Assembly: GCF_037975245.1 (NCBI RefSeq)
Contig: NC_092562.1
Span: 25,435,054-25,499,053 of the forward strand
DNA length: 64,000 nucleotides
Direction of reading: 5' to 3'
From: Apostichopus japonicus
Taxonomy: Eukaryota; Echinodermata; Holothuroidea; Aspidochirotida; Stichopodidae
The notes below the pieces were generated by a model. That model made no database searches, was not told where the DNA came from, and saw nothing but the letters and a program-made list of their open reading frames with translations. The position numbers and the translations under genes are program-made. Shown piece after piece: positions 1 through 12,264 of this stretch; the first letter of the stretch is position 1, and each line of letters opens with the position of its first letter.

Positions 1-1540
1 TTTGTTGAGCAGATAAACTGTCTACCAAAACATTTCTGTACGCAATCTAAAAGGAAATTAGACGTCACATGACAGGATCAGAATAAATGTTCAATAGTTT
101 CCTCTTCAATATTGCAAAATGTACAGACCGGGGAAGCCGTTTTTTTTTCATTAAATTAAGAAGCCGATTGGTTCCTAAGATGTGGTGTAAAAACCTGAAT
201 TGGAAATATTGTACTTTTGCTTCAGAAAGCGTACGGGAAGGCACCTTAAATATAACTAACACATCGTCCTGAGAGAAGTCAAAAGTAACGCTCCATTTAG
301 AGCAGGCTTTTGACGAGAGTGAAATACAGTCTATAAGGGATGTGACAGTTTAGAATTGCTTGACATTAGATTGACTCAAAACTGACGGAATCGTTCCAGC
401 TTCTATGAATTGCAGAAATGAGCCCATGAACACAGGAAAAATTACCAGTGTAGAGTGTTTTGATCCATCGTCGAAAACTGGTCCCAAAGTTGAAATAAAT
501 AAGAGTGTGGTCAAAAAAATCCCAATCGATACAATCAACAGCTTTTTCAAAATCAATTAAGAACAAAAGACCGGAATGTTATTTGTGGTAGTGTGATCGA
601 TTAGGTCCAGCACAAAACGATGTTTTCCCAGTCTGGTTATCCCAACAGTATTGTCGAAGACCCGTTTTAACCGGTTAGCTAATGCTTTTGCTCCTATCTT
701 GTAGTCAGTGTAAATGAGACTAATAGGTCTATAGTTAGCTATAACATTATGGTCCTTATCCGGTTTAGGAATTAAAGTAATGACCCCTCTATATTGCTCA
801 CATGATAATTAATGATGATCAAAACCAAAATTCAAGGAATCGACAGCAAGCTGACCAGGAAGAGACCAAAAATGTCTATAAAACTAAGCAGAGAGACCAT
901 CGCTAGCGGGAGATTTACCGTTAGCCATTGAGCGTAAGGCTCTATGACATTCATCTAAAGTAACAGGCCCGTCGCATGAACTGGGGTCCGATTCCTCAGA
1001 GTGAAAGTCAGGCAAATCTCTAATAAAATATGAAGGATAACATTTTGAATTAGAGTATAAAGTACTATTAAAACAAACGTATTTCACGAAGAATTTCTCC
1101 ACTGTTTGTGGTGACATTTTCCGTTCATATTTAAGCTAAAAATGCAGTTATTTGCCTTGTTGCGCCTTTCTAAATTCAGAAAATATTTAATGCTTTTTTC
1201 ACCAGCCGCAACCCAACGAGCTCTCGACCGAACAACAATGCCATGAAGCCTGTCATGATACAAACCTTTTAATTTATTACGGGCAGTATCTAAACTTTGA
1301 CGACTGGCATCGGAGTGGTTTTCATACAACTCTTTTTCCAGATTGGAGGTACTGCGTAATATGTTTGATTTCGCTTTTATGTACGTTTAGGTTTTTGTTT
1401 GGCAAATTAATAGTTTTAGAGCAAATGGCATATTTGAGATTCTCCGAAATTGCGGAAGGGTTTAGAGAAAGTGTGTTGCGAGTATTAGTAGCAACAAGAT
1501 TTTGGATGAGGTCGTTATAAGCAGAATCATTATTATTATC
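1..1540 (-). mobile_element. Degraded L1/Tx1-type LINE (5'-truncated, runs off left edge)
   Basis: Minus-strand remnant of a non-LTR retrotransposon, read from about 1530 down to base 1. About 1330-1084 encodes the linker before the reverse transcriptase (RSRARWVAAGEKSIKYFLNL). About 790-566 gives the RT fingers region (LIPKPDKDHN, ANYRPISLI, GAKALANRLKRVF). 566-500 gives RT motif A (FLIDFEKAVDCIDWDF). About 262-75 gives the C-terminal region (KVQYFQFRFLHHILGTNRL) and, in another frame, a Cys-rich motif (CTFCNIEEETIEHLF) followed by a stop where Trp would be expected. The catalytic YADD region is missing between about 350 and 262, so there is an internal deletion plus several frameshifts and stops. 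The linker and Cys motif resemble L1/Tx1-clade elements; the clade is a motif judgement, not a search. It is a dead copy. Confidence 0.85.
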
Positions 1541-1590
1541 ATTAAAATATTATTATTACTATCATTATTAATACTACTACTATTATCATT
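1527..1590. repeat. (ATT/ATC)n microsatellite
   Basis: Degenerate trinucleotide tract (tcattattattatc, actactactattatc) directly at the 5' end of the LINE remnant. Confidence 0.8.
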
Positions 1591-1600
1591 ATAACTATTT

Positions 1601-3469
1601 GGTTAATATGAATGTCTCTTCTACGCTTCCTTGTATCCTACCCACATCATTGCAACCGACCACACATATTTCACAGTACAGTTAATGTGGATGAAGCCTC
1701 GTCTGATATACTATGAACGGTACTATTCCCCAAGTTAGCGCAGTCCTTATTGATTTGATAGTTTGTTCTATTTCCGCCTTCATGATTTTCCTCAATTCAG
1801 GAATAAATTACTGTTGAAGTAAAGATGAGACGATTCACGGAAATAATACAACAACAAACAAGAGCAGTGACGCAGCAGAAACTCAGCTTAGCTTTTATTT
1901 TAGAAGTTTGTTTTGATTGGCAATATATTTCTGAGCAGTTTATCCATTCATTTGTGCGAAAACAATAAGACATACGCGGGACAACGGTGTCATTTCCTCC
2001 CCTAGAATCTTCATTTTGCTCCTTCTTAGTAGCCATAGTTTTGTTAACAATGTTAGAAAGTTGTAAACATTAGCTTTCAAAACTAAAACATAAAGGTAAA
2101 TTAGTTTTTTATCTTTATTAAAATAAACAATGATAAAAGTTTGAGGTAAATTTGAAGAGTCAAAAGGCTGTGTTTTTTAATACTTGACATGCAGAGCTGC
2201 CATTGTAGTATCTTTAAACCATCATGAAAACTGTATTGATGGTTGATGGATGACATCTTTGTAACACAATTTTGCTGACAATGTTATCCGTAAGATATCT
2301 TGAAAAAGTTGTGTTTATATGAATTCTGCAGATACTGTTCACCCTTGATGAGTTTTGAGCTCACAAACATTAGTATGTTTATACTCTTATACTCAAACTG
2401 ACACCTTATCATGGAAGTAGGATACTTGTTAATGTTACATTTCTCACACCTCCCCCCTCCCATCCCTCCCCCTCTCACTCTCCTTCACTATTATAGCTAT
2501 TCCTCATCCTCATTCTTCTCTAAAGATTGACTCATTTATAAGTGTATGGCCAAGAAAAGAAAGTTCAACTGTATGGAACTGATTTTGTTTTCGTTTTACT
2601 ACATCAATCTTGTATATGTTAAGTGTAAATCCACCTTGATTTCGGTTCTGATTTGAGAGGTGGCATACTCTATACATACAGTCTATTCAATCCACCCTAG
2701 TGTTTTCTTCAGGGAAAGTACTTACACAAAGAAAAACAGGAGATTATGTTAACATTTAAAATTTCTATATGCTATGCTTATTGTGCTTGGATGTCAGAGT
2801 ACACGAATGGAAGTACACGTGGTGCAATAATTGGGGCAATTGGGGCAATTACAGACCACTCCATGCCTCCTTACTACTGCGTGAAGAAGTATGTTTTACA
2901 AGTGAAGAAAACGTCAGGCCGTCATAGCAAAAATATTCGTTGTCATGATTCGCAAAAATTGAAGGGGTGCGAATTGCCAACTTATCAGCTATCCTGTGAA
3001 GGGTAGGGTTAAGCTAGTGAGAACTTTAACAAGGACGTATAGATACCATATTATACGTTGAAGATTTAGTGTTTAAGCCGATGCATCTATATTTTGGATT
3101 ATGCTACCTGAAACCGACATGGTATTGATCGTTTGAGACAGACGGGGTGGAGTGGGGTGGGGGAAGACTTAAAGAGAAGGGGCGTATCACACCTGCCCCT
3201 GGTTGCTTCCCTATAGCTGCATGTGCATGACGACTGCACTATCGTATCTGACGGTGTCTCTTTTAAGCATTGTAAAGTGTTCTCCCCTTGTAATTTTTTC
3301 CTTCTCTTTATCGACCGTTGCCATCGCTATTTATTATCGCATCAAATTTACAATTGCCAGATTTTGCTGATTAATTTAACCGAGTCTTTCCGGGTAGGGT
3401 AGTAAGAGGTGCTCCTTCCGATAGTCTCTCTTACCATGCTAACATCTGCATAATGTAGTCGTCCACAGA
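1601..3469. other. Unannotated stretch, no gene seen
   Basis: No coding family, RNA gene or clear repeat boundary was recognised. It holds a short C/T-rich tract near 2448-2490 and a small tandem duplication (ggggcaatt) near 2833. The open frames of 60-90 codons show no recognisable domain. Confidence 0.5.
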
Positions 3470-4690
3470 TCGGATATACTTTTCAATTATCAAAGTAAAG
3501 TTCATACGGCATTTTGTATTTGGTACTTCTATGTTTTTATTGGGCAATGAACTTGATAAGAAAAGTTATAACGATAACAATGATGATATCTATTAAAGAT
3601 GACATTACGACAAATTAAATGAAAATAAAAGATAGAAACCCGCAGAACCATCTATGCTAATGGACATACTTTTGACTTCTGGGGAAAAAAATCGACTATG
3701 TTGAGACAGAATATATGAGGTTAAATAACTGTTATGACAGCATAAATTGATCTTTTATGACAGATTAAATCAATTTTTACGACATACTGTGTTATAACAA
3801 AAATATTGAACTATTTGTTTCGTGAAAAGCAGTAATCTGTTATGACAAAATGAAACCAGATAGCCAGTTAGCTTTGTAATTCCTTGCCATACGCTTTGCT
3901 CAAAATGTCCACATCACTATCAGACTAATGTAGAGCAAGTGAGTTAAATTTGTCCAAGAATTAAAGTGAGAACCAGAAAAGATCAGAGATTTCTAGCCCT
4001 GGTATGCTTCACTCACTTGTGGGCATCGACCAATTAATTCACTGGTAAGGATTTAACAGTATAGAATTTTTAATCCAAAATGTTTCAATATCCAGAAAGA
4101 ACAGTATTGTTAAGTGAAATATATATACATAGATGTATACATACATAGACATCTATTTAACTATGTACATAGATATATAAAAGGAAACTGTCTTTTACCA
4201 GTTGTGAGATAGAAAATCATTTCTGACAACAACCATCCCTTTAATAATTGTTATTACTGAACGAGAGTTATATAAAACATTCTTTATACACTGTGAAATA
4301 TTTTCACAACCTATTGCCGAAGCAAAAGTCATCTAGTATAAATCAAAGAGAATTGGCAAATTTTGAGACCATTTGAGATAAACCTGTTCTCCTCGTTAAG
4401 CTCGGAGGATGAAAACTGATAAGGGCCTGCCTGAGTGTGCTTTAAAGCAAGACAATCAACTCTCTGAAGCAAGGTTCATTCCCTGCATGACTGTATGTTT
4501 TGTTGAAGACTGATAGAGCCCCTTCAAAAAACTAAACTGAACAGAATTGACCAAACTATGTTCACCAGAAGAAAATCATAGCATTGGAGCATTCGCAGAT
4601 TAATTGCAGCTTTAATTTGAAAGTTATCGTGCTTGAAAGGTTTTCAGCCTTTGGCACCTGTTGAACTCATTTGATCTTTGACCTCAAACA
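3470..4690 (+). repeat. Long repeat, inverted partner at 62990-64000
   Basis: The reverse complement of 62990-64000 aligns along this block in order. Examples are tcggatatacttttcaatta at 3473 (window end in the partner), ccatccctttaataattgtt near 4236, and ttcagcctttg plus cacctgttga near 4650. Divergence is moderate, with many substitutions and indels. The partner is cut by the right edge of the window, so the full length is unknown. Either an old inverted duplication or two copies of one dispersed repeat would fit; no coding capacity is seen. Confidence 0.8.
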
Positions 4691-4980
4691 ATTTTAATAT
4701 GGTTCTAGCACTTACCAAGCTGGATCTGCATACCATGTATGAATGCATGTGCATGTAGTAAAACTTTCCCAGGAAAAGGAATAAGATCAAAAGATGCAGT
4801 AAAACTTTCCCAGGCTATTAAATCAAGATAAGCTACTCAGATGACACTTATACGTATGGCTCATTAGGTTTTCAATTCACACTTAAAGATTCTCAGGAGT
4901 ATAATTACAATGACTATATACATAATGGGTGTAAATAAATTTGTGTGAGAATTCTACTTTCTCACCATCCTGATATCACT

Positions 4981-4982
<2 letters not shown>

Positions 4983-5021
<39 letters not shown>

Positions 5022-5084
5022 ACCGGGATTCGAACCCGGGGCTTTCCGCTTTGTACGCGGACACCCTAACCAACTAGGCCATGG

Positions 5085-5112
<28 letters not shown>
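4983..5112. repeat. (TA)n microsatellite split by a tRNA-like sequence
   Basis: TA runs at about 4983-5019 and 5083-5112 surround a 73-nt tRNA-like sequence. Confidence 0.9.
5016..5088 (-). tRNA. tRNA-like gene or pseudogene, anticodon ACA (Cys-type by position)
   Basis: The minus strand folds as a 73-nt cloverleaf without CCA. The 7-bp acceptor stem ATATCCA/TGGATAT is perfect but largely made of the flanking (TA)n DNA. The D-arm region contains CCTAGTTGGTTAGGG. The anticodon stem is TCCGC/GCGGA with 7-nt loop GTACAAA, placing U33 before anticodon ACA. A 5-nt variable loop follows, then T-stem CCGGG/CCCGG with loop TTCGAAT. A-box- and B-box-like promoter elements are present (TGGCCTAGTTGG; GGTTCGAATCC). 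The first D-stem pair is a mismatch. ACA is not the usual Cys anticodon (GCA), and the AT-built acceptor stem and microsatellite setting favour a tRNA-derived repeat over a working tRNA gene. Confidence 0.7.
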
Positions 5113-5115
<3 letters not shown>

Positions 5116-6327
5116 GAGGGACACAAAATGTTCAGTGTTGTTTAGTGTAGCCTTTTGCCTGTTTTTGCTGCTTGAGAATCAATATTTTTATTGCTATTGG
5201 ATTAAAAGTTAATATTATTTAGAGAAACAAGGATAAGAATATTAAACCAACAGCTATGTTCACCAAAACGTTAGCAGTTTCAGTGGTTAATAAAAATGTA
5301 AGAAAAATGAGGGAAAAAAGTAAGAAATTTATTAAAAGAACAAGTTTAAACAGAACACTCTTCATCATTTAACACTATCTAACTGCATTATTAGCAACTG
5401 TTTTGGGAGGGGGGGGGGGGGAGTGGTGGCTAGTGCTCTTCGAAACAAGTCAGTAAATCACATATTTACAGTAGACAGTTCACAGGTACTGTACTGTGCC
5501 ATGTGCAGAAATTTCATTACAGTAGTATGCCAGTCACGTTTTGTCTTCCAAATACTACTAGTACTTTGCAGAAACCAATTGGTGCAGTAATTGATACTGG
5601 GCTTAAAAGTGAAATGCTGAGGTACGTAACTTCTAACTTTAATGATAAAACCATACTGTAATAATGCAGTGGTATTATAACAATTTAACAACTCTCAACA
5701 TTAATAATACAAAAACATTTTGAGACATAACCTGATACAGTTACAGTAGCTACTGTACTGCAGAAAGGTTCAGTATGCCTGAATGTACTATTTGTGGAGT
5801 AGAAACTATAGTTGATTAACTTCCTGCGATATTTATAAACTCAAACCAAAACAACAATATCATAAATATAAAAATAAAAAGCAATATTCCAATCACAACT
5901 ATGCTTTAAACATGTCTGCAAACTATTCTAGTATTTTCTTATAATCCTGATCAACAAATTTTGAGTTTGCTCTTGCTGAATGAAGTGGCTTTGGAAGCTC
6001 TTGCAAATGGAAGAAATGTCCTTGATTCTCACAGCTGAAATATTGCTCACAGTTTTGAATTGGTTGGCATCAGCAGTGTATGAATGAGAACTTCCATTCT
6101 GTACCTTCCAGCCGGTTTGCTGTGTGTGTTTTTTTTTTCTAAATCAAAATTAGCTTTCCTTTACTTCCATGACTTCACGTTCTGAGGAATTTATTAATGC
6201 TAGTCAAGCTGTTGTTCTCTTCACATAAACAGGAAGTCAAGAATTCCATTCTTAGAACACAACAAGTAGCAAGTAAACTTCCATTGGCAGGAATCTGTGC
6301 ACAATCTTGCAGTAAACAATTGTCCCT
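5113..6327. other. Unannotated stretch, no gene seen
   Basis: AT-rich intergenic DNA with a G homopolymer near 5408-5420. No coding family or RNA gene was recognised. Confidence 0.5.
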
Positions 6328-7770
6328 GCTATCGTTTTCGTTTCGTTTATTCCAGTATAAATTGCATAAAATACAGTTCATAAATAGGAAAATGGTGAGT
6401 ATAATAAATAAAATAAATAAAATGTTATGTGCATTCATAAAATGTATAAAAGTTAGGAAACAGTAACCTAATTAGGGAATAAAAATTGTGGAAACTATAC
6501 AAATTACATCAAATCAAGTCATTTAAAGTGTCATGTTGAATAAAAATAGATGCTCTGTATACAAACGAGTTTCTGAAAACTTGCACTCTATATGTTGGTG
6601 TCAATGCACGATTCCTGAGATTATAGCTAGTGTGTCGACACAGTGATTTCAGTTCTCCATGAAGCGGGTGATTTTCTTCTCTTTGAATATTCCCACTTAG
6701 TCTGATAAATTCACGCCTAGCTCCACCATTGACCTGATCAACCATACTCTCATAATCCAACTTGAAAATCTTAACACAATACTTCAAGAACGCTCTGATT
6801 CTTTGTTTATCACAGGCAAGTAGAAAATGAGACCAAACAGGCACAGCATATATTATATGGGGCAGAATCGATGTTACAAATACTTTATGCCTCACGTCTA
6901 ATTCGAAGAACGGAACGAGATATGTCAATGTGGATACAATATAGTAGACTCGTCGTAGTATATTTGAAATATGACCAGTGAATGTTAATTTGTTATCTAT
7001 ACGCACACCAAGATACATGGTATGAGACACACGTTCAACTTCAGAGTCCTCAATTACAATATTTTCGGATTTAGTTTGGATGAGACCTGCATGCTTGATG
7101 TTCATATTTTCAAATACCATTTCTTTGGATTTTGTTGGATTGAGGATAAGATTCTTCTGTTGACATATATCAGTAATGTCAGAAATGAATGACTTGTACA
7201 GACTATTATCTCTTTCGTGTGAGAGTTTCGAAATTTTACAAGAAATAGCAGTGTCGTCAGCGTACTTAATGGCAGAACAATTCGAATTTGACTGTATTTT
7301 CATTAGTATAAATTGTGAAGAGCAACGCCGAGAGGGGACCACATTGCGGAACACCAATTCTGATATTGGAGGTATTAGAGAGACCTTTATCAATCTTGAC
7401 TTGTCTGGACCACCCCGTTAGGAAGTTTGCAAGCCAGTGGGTTAGCCATGGTTCGATACCAAAATTCATTAGATCATTTAATAAATAATTTGGTAAAACG
7501 GTGTTAAAAGCACTTGAAAAATCAAGGAATAAAACTTTGGCAACAGTAGTGTCTTTACAGTTCAAACCTGAAACAATGTTATGGACAAGGGTTAAAATAG
7601 CGTCTGTACATGATACCCCCTTCCTGTAGGCAAACTGGCAATTGTCCCCGTACAGGCTAAGAGCTCCGGTGACATATGGTAATAAAGTATTTTGCATGCA
7701 ATTGAAACAAATGCTAGCAAGATCGATTGGCCTGTAGTCATTCACTAAATTCACTGGATATTTCAAGTTT
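6328..7770 (-). mobile_element. 5'-truncated LINE (Rex1/CR1-like) with 3' end
   Basis: Minus-strand non-LTR retrotransposon remnant. It begins inside the RT fingers (LVNDYRPIDLASI, near 7766) and runs through the RT and the C-terminal region to a 3' end near 6328, where AATAAACGAAACG on the minus strand resembles a LINE tail. The 5' junction near 7770 abuts an unrelated repeat block, consistent with 5' truncation on insertion. Wording such as LFLDFSSAFNT and LLFTIYTN resembles Rex1/Babar-type elements; this is from memory of motif style only. Confidence 0.85.
6509..7766 (-). pseudogene. LINE reverse transcriptase, broken by one frameshift
   Basis: Two overlapping minus-strand frames form one RT. 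Frame 1 (7766-7266) carries NDYRPI, motif A FLDFSSAFNT and motif B GVPQCGPLSALLFTIYTN. Frame 2 (7393-6509) carries the catalytic KYADDTA box, then the thumb-side region (VSHTMYLGVRIDNKLTF) and C-terminal segments. The frames switch near 7306-7310, between the IYTN motif and the YADD box. Motif B reads PQCG where most LINE RTs have PQG, a likely substitution. The endonuclease domain is absent. The element makes no intact protein, but its long open frames suggest a younger copy than the one at the left edge. Confidence 0.85.
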
Positions 7771-7794
7771 TCCCTGAGTGACAGGGCTCCTGGT

Positions 7795-7985
7795 GGTCTT
7801 TAGGAGCCGCCAGAGGGCATCTGAGTCTGATGTTATCTCTTGGAAATGATCACTTCTGTTCTTTTGGATATATCGGTTGATGTTTCGCTGTGGTTTTTGC
7901 ACTAGCCCAACTGGGTTTAGACTTTGAACTATGTTGACTGCTGAACTAGACCAGTTGGGTTGAACTAGGTTTCATTGGTTTTGCA
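7795..7985. repeat. Repeat block shared with 55229-55430
   Basis: The stretch beginning ggagccgccagagggcatc and running through ggatata, ggttgatgt and actttgaactatgttgact recurs at 55229-55430. It leads directly into the 78-bp array here. In the second location only about one array-like unit follows. On the minus strand both copies keep an open frame (FQEITSDSDALWRLLK), hinting at a coding origin that I cannot identify. Confidence 0.75.
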
Positions 7986-9135
7986 CTGGCCCAACTGGGT
8001 TTGGACTATGTTGGCTGGTGAACTGACCCAGCTGGGGTTTAACTAGGTTTCACTGGTTTTGCACTGGTTCAACTGGGTTTGGACTATATTGGCTGGTGAA
8101 CTGACCCAGCTGGGTTTAACTAGGTTTCACTGGTTTTGCACTGGTCCAAATGAGTTTGGACTATGTTGACTGGTGAATTGATCCAGCTGAGGTTTGAACT
8201 AGGTTTCACTGGTTTTGCACTGGCCCAACTGGGTGTGAACTATGTTGGCTGGTGAACTGACCCAGCTGGGGTTTAACTAGGTTACACTGGTTTGCACAGG
8301 CCCAACTGGGTTTGAACTATGTTTACTGGTGAACTTGCCCTGTTGGAGTTGAACTAAGTTTCATTGGTTTTGCACTGGCCCAACTGGGTTTGGACTATGT
8401 TGGCTGGTGAACTGACCCAGCTGGGGCTTAACTAGGTTTCACTGCTTTTGCACTGGTCCAACTGGGTTTGGACTATGTTGGCTGGTAAACTGACCCAGCT
8501 GGGTATAACTAGGTTTCACTGGTTTTGCACTGTTTGAACTGAGTTTGGACTATGTTGACTGGTGAACTGACCCAGCTGAGGTTTGAACTAGGTTTCATTG
8601 GTTTTGCACTGGCCCAACTGGGTGTGAACTATGTTGGCTGGTGAACTGACCCAGCGGAGGTTTAACTAGGTTACACTGGTTTGCACAGGCCCAACTGGGT
8701 TTGAACTATGTTTACTGGTGAACTTGCCCTGTTGGAGTTGAACTAAGTTTCATTGGTTTTGCACTGGCCCAACTGGGTTTGGACTATGTTGGCTGGTGAA
8801 CTGACCCAGCTGGGGTTTAACTAGGTTTCACTGCATTTGCACTGGTCCAACTGGGTTTGGAAAATGTTGGCTGGTAAACTGACCCAGCTGGGTATAACTA
8901 GGTTTCACTGGTTTTGCACTGTTCCAACTGAGTTTGGACTATGTTGACTGGTGAACTGATCCAGCTGAGGTTTGAACTAGGTTTCACTGGTTTTGCACTG
9001 GCCCAACTGGGTGTGAACTATGTTGGCTGGTGAACTGACCCAGCTGGAGTTTAACTAGGTTTCACTGGTTTGCACAGGCCTAACTGGGTTTGAACTATGT
9101 TTACTGGTGAACTTGCCCTGTTGGAGTTGATGAAA
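7890..9135. repeat. 78-bp tandem array with 389-bp higher-order period
   Basis: About 16 copies of a ~78-bp unit (gcactggcccaactgggttt, ggactatgttggctggtgaa, ctgacccagctgg, ctaggtttcactggttt). Distinctive variant units beginning gcacaggcc recur at 8294, 8683 and 9072, exactly 389 bp apart, so five units form a higher-order repeat. Each unit also holds smaller internal echoes (ccaactggg, ccagctggg). Confidence 0.9.
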
Positions 9136-9229
9136 AATACACAAAAATACATCAAATTGAAACCCTTAGGGGGATCCCAACCAGGTCGAATATGGGACCA
9201 GTTGAGAATCCCAGTTCAACCTATTTAAA

Positions 9230-9425
9230 AGTATAAGCAGTAAAACATAGTTGACCAAGTTTAACCCAGTAAACATAGTTGACCCAGTTGAACCCAGTAA
9301 AACAGTTGACCCAGTAAAACATAGTTGAACCAGTTGGACCCAGTAAAACATAACCAGTTTGACCCAGTAAACATAGTTGAACCAGTTGGACCAAGTAAAA
9401 CATAGTTGAACCAGTTGGGAACACC
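9230..9425. repeat. 29-bp tandem array (copy 1)
   Basis: About six imperfect units of acccagtaaaacatagttga plus accagttgg. The reverse complement resembles the core of the neighbouring 78-bp unit, so the two arrays look like related sequence in opposite orientation. A shorter version lies at 54918-55048. Confidence 0.85.
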
Positions 9426-9579
9426 AGTTCACCCATATCAACCTAGTTCAAATTTGTTCCAATTTCCATATAAAAAATTCCAGTTGAACCAAGTTCAAGT
9501 GGAATTTCCACCAGGGGTGGAAACTTTCTGTTCGTATAACATACCGTATGTACATAAAGTCAGTTTCATATGTTCTTGT

Positions 9580-10465
<886 letters not shown>

Positions 10466-10740
10466 TCATTACTTCTCTGTCACGGACAAATGAACCACCA
10501 TGTCACTTTGTATGAAGCCAGCTTTAAAGGTATTCGGTGTAGGTCCCAAACTTTTAGCATGCTAAATGTTGATGGCATTTGAAAAGTATTTTTTCCGGGC
10601 CTCTCAACCTCCACATTATTCCCAGACATTTAGGACAGTTAAAATAAAACATTCAAATGTCTCCACATCAATTGATTCAAGAGAATGGAAGAAAATTCGA
10701 ATGTTTGAAAGTTTGAGATCACGTGACCATTTTATGAAGT

Positions 10741-10921
10741 CATGTGTAGTAATAGTATCTGTTTCCTTCGGGAATGGTGATGCACACCTGACGATGATCA
10801 CACAGTCACAGTCCCGATGCAAGGGGACTGGGGTTAGAAGCGGATCAGTCGTTCAGTAGTTTGGTTTTTGTGCCCAGGTTCTTTCCTGGGCGCCTTTTTA
10901 TTAAAAAGTATTTTATGAAGT
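10741..10921 (+). mobile_element. 169-bp insertion with 12-bp direct repeats, retroposon-like
   Basis: ATTTTATGAAGT occurs at 10729-10740 and again at 10910-10921, with 169 bp between. In copy 2 (near 56770) only one ATTTTATGAAGT is present and the 169 bp are missing. The insert ends with a 9-bp hairpin (GTGCCCAGG/CCTGGGCGC) followed by five T, then AT-rich DNA, which resembles the 3' end of a small Pol III transcript. I do not recognise the RNA family. The alternative is a deletion from copy 2 by recombination between the 12-bp repeats. Confidence 0.6.
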
Positions 10922-12264
10922 TGTAGCATAATTTTGTTAAATAAAGTTGACCTTAAAAATTAAGGCCTATACTGCGTAAATGTGTGTGCCCTTGTATATG
11001 GTGTAGTGTGGCAGGTTTTTAGTATTAAGCCTTCAAACTGAAACGCGAGGTGTAATTGGATCGAACGATTTGAGAAATAACATTAAAAGTGCTGTCAGAC
11101 TCATCATCACGTATCATTATGCAAATTATTTGAGCTCTTTGACAGAATGTGTAAATATGATTCGATATTTTACTTTATTTTTCCAAACTTTGGTCTTGAA
11201 TACTAAACCGTTTCACTAATCTTATATGCTTCTTGTTTGACTTCCCTTTTTGTCAAATATATTGCAAAAAGAATGACATAATTAAGAAGATTTAGATCTC
11301 AAATAACCTGGAACTTTATCTAAATTTGTTCTGCTTTCCACCTAAACTCTACATCTCTACATCGGCAACAATCACACTGTTCACTTTTTCTGTCCAACAT
11401 ATGGTGATTCAAATAACTTCTAAGATATTTCTATTGATACATAGTCCTCACTATCTGTTTATCCAATTCCATCAAACTGCCAGATACGAGTTCGGAAACT
11501 AGAGCAGATTTGAAACATAATCATATTTGAAATATGTCTAATTTGTTTGATTTCATTTGCCAAACTATCAGAGTTATAAGGTTAGGCTAAGGCACGTACA
11601 ATTAAAGCAAGTAAAAGACTCCGACGGAACCCATGACACAATAGGGAAAGATCATCACATAAAGAGGAATTATCTTGAACAGAGAATATGGGGACGTCAC
11701 AATCAACTTTACCCATATATAGAGTGACGTCATGAAAAGGTTATCCCATAATTTTCTTAACGTGATTACAGCGAAATATTTGCACAGTGTTATAAACATT
11801 AGTTGTTACAAAGTAACGTGATATTATAACACGTTTTTGTATAAGCAACACGGTATATAGTCCTATTGTCTTTGTCACTTGGGATGTTACGGAAACTTTG
11901 CAGTTAGTTGCAATGTCAGGACAAGAAAGAAAAGGACATGGAAAAACGGTGCTGTATTCAATAGCATGTTTTCAGTCAACCGTACGCCCTTAATGGTTCC
12001 CTCTACTAGTACCTGCCTGCATGATATTTATGTTTCACATTTCATACTATCGACTTACGAGAAATATTGTAGTATATATCTTCTTCTTTTTTTTGGTAAA
12101 AGAGAGTAGCCAGTGTTTCTTTTCAAGGGATTTATTCGAGTACATATGTTTTCTTGACTATACAGCCGCCATTACGCGTTTTTTATTTGTAAATAAATGC
12201 TAATTACATTAAGTACCTTTTCTGCTCATTCTCTAGAAAAAAAAGCCATCATCCATCGGATACA

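Noticed and set aside
9166-9441. Overlapping minus-strand frames rich in Trp, Val, Gln and Leu
   Set aside because: Translation of the 29-bp tandem array; the matching frame at 54851-55075 is rejected for the same reason.
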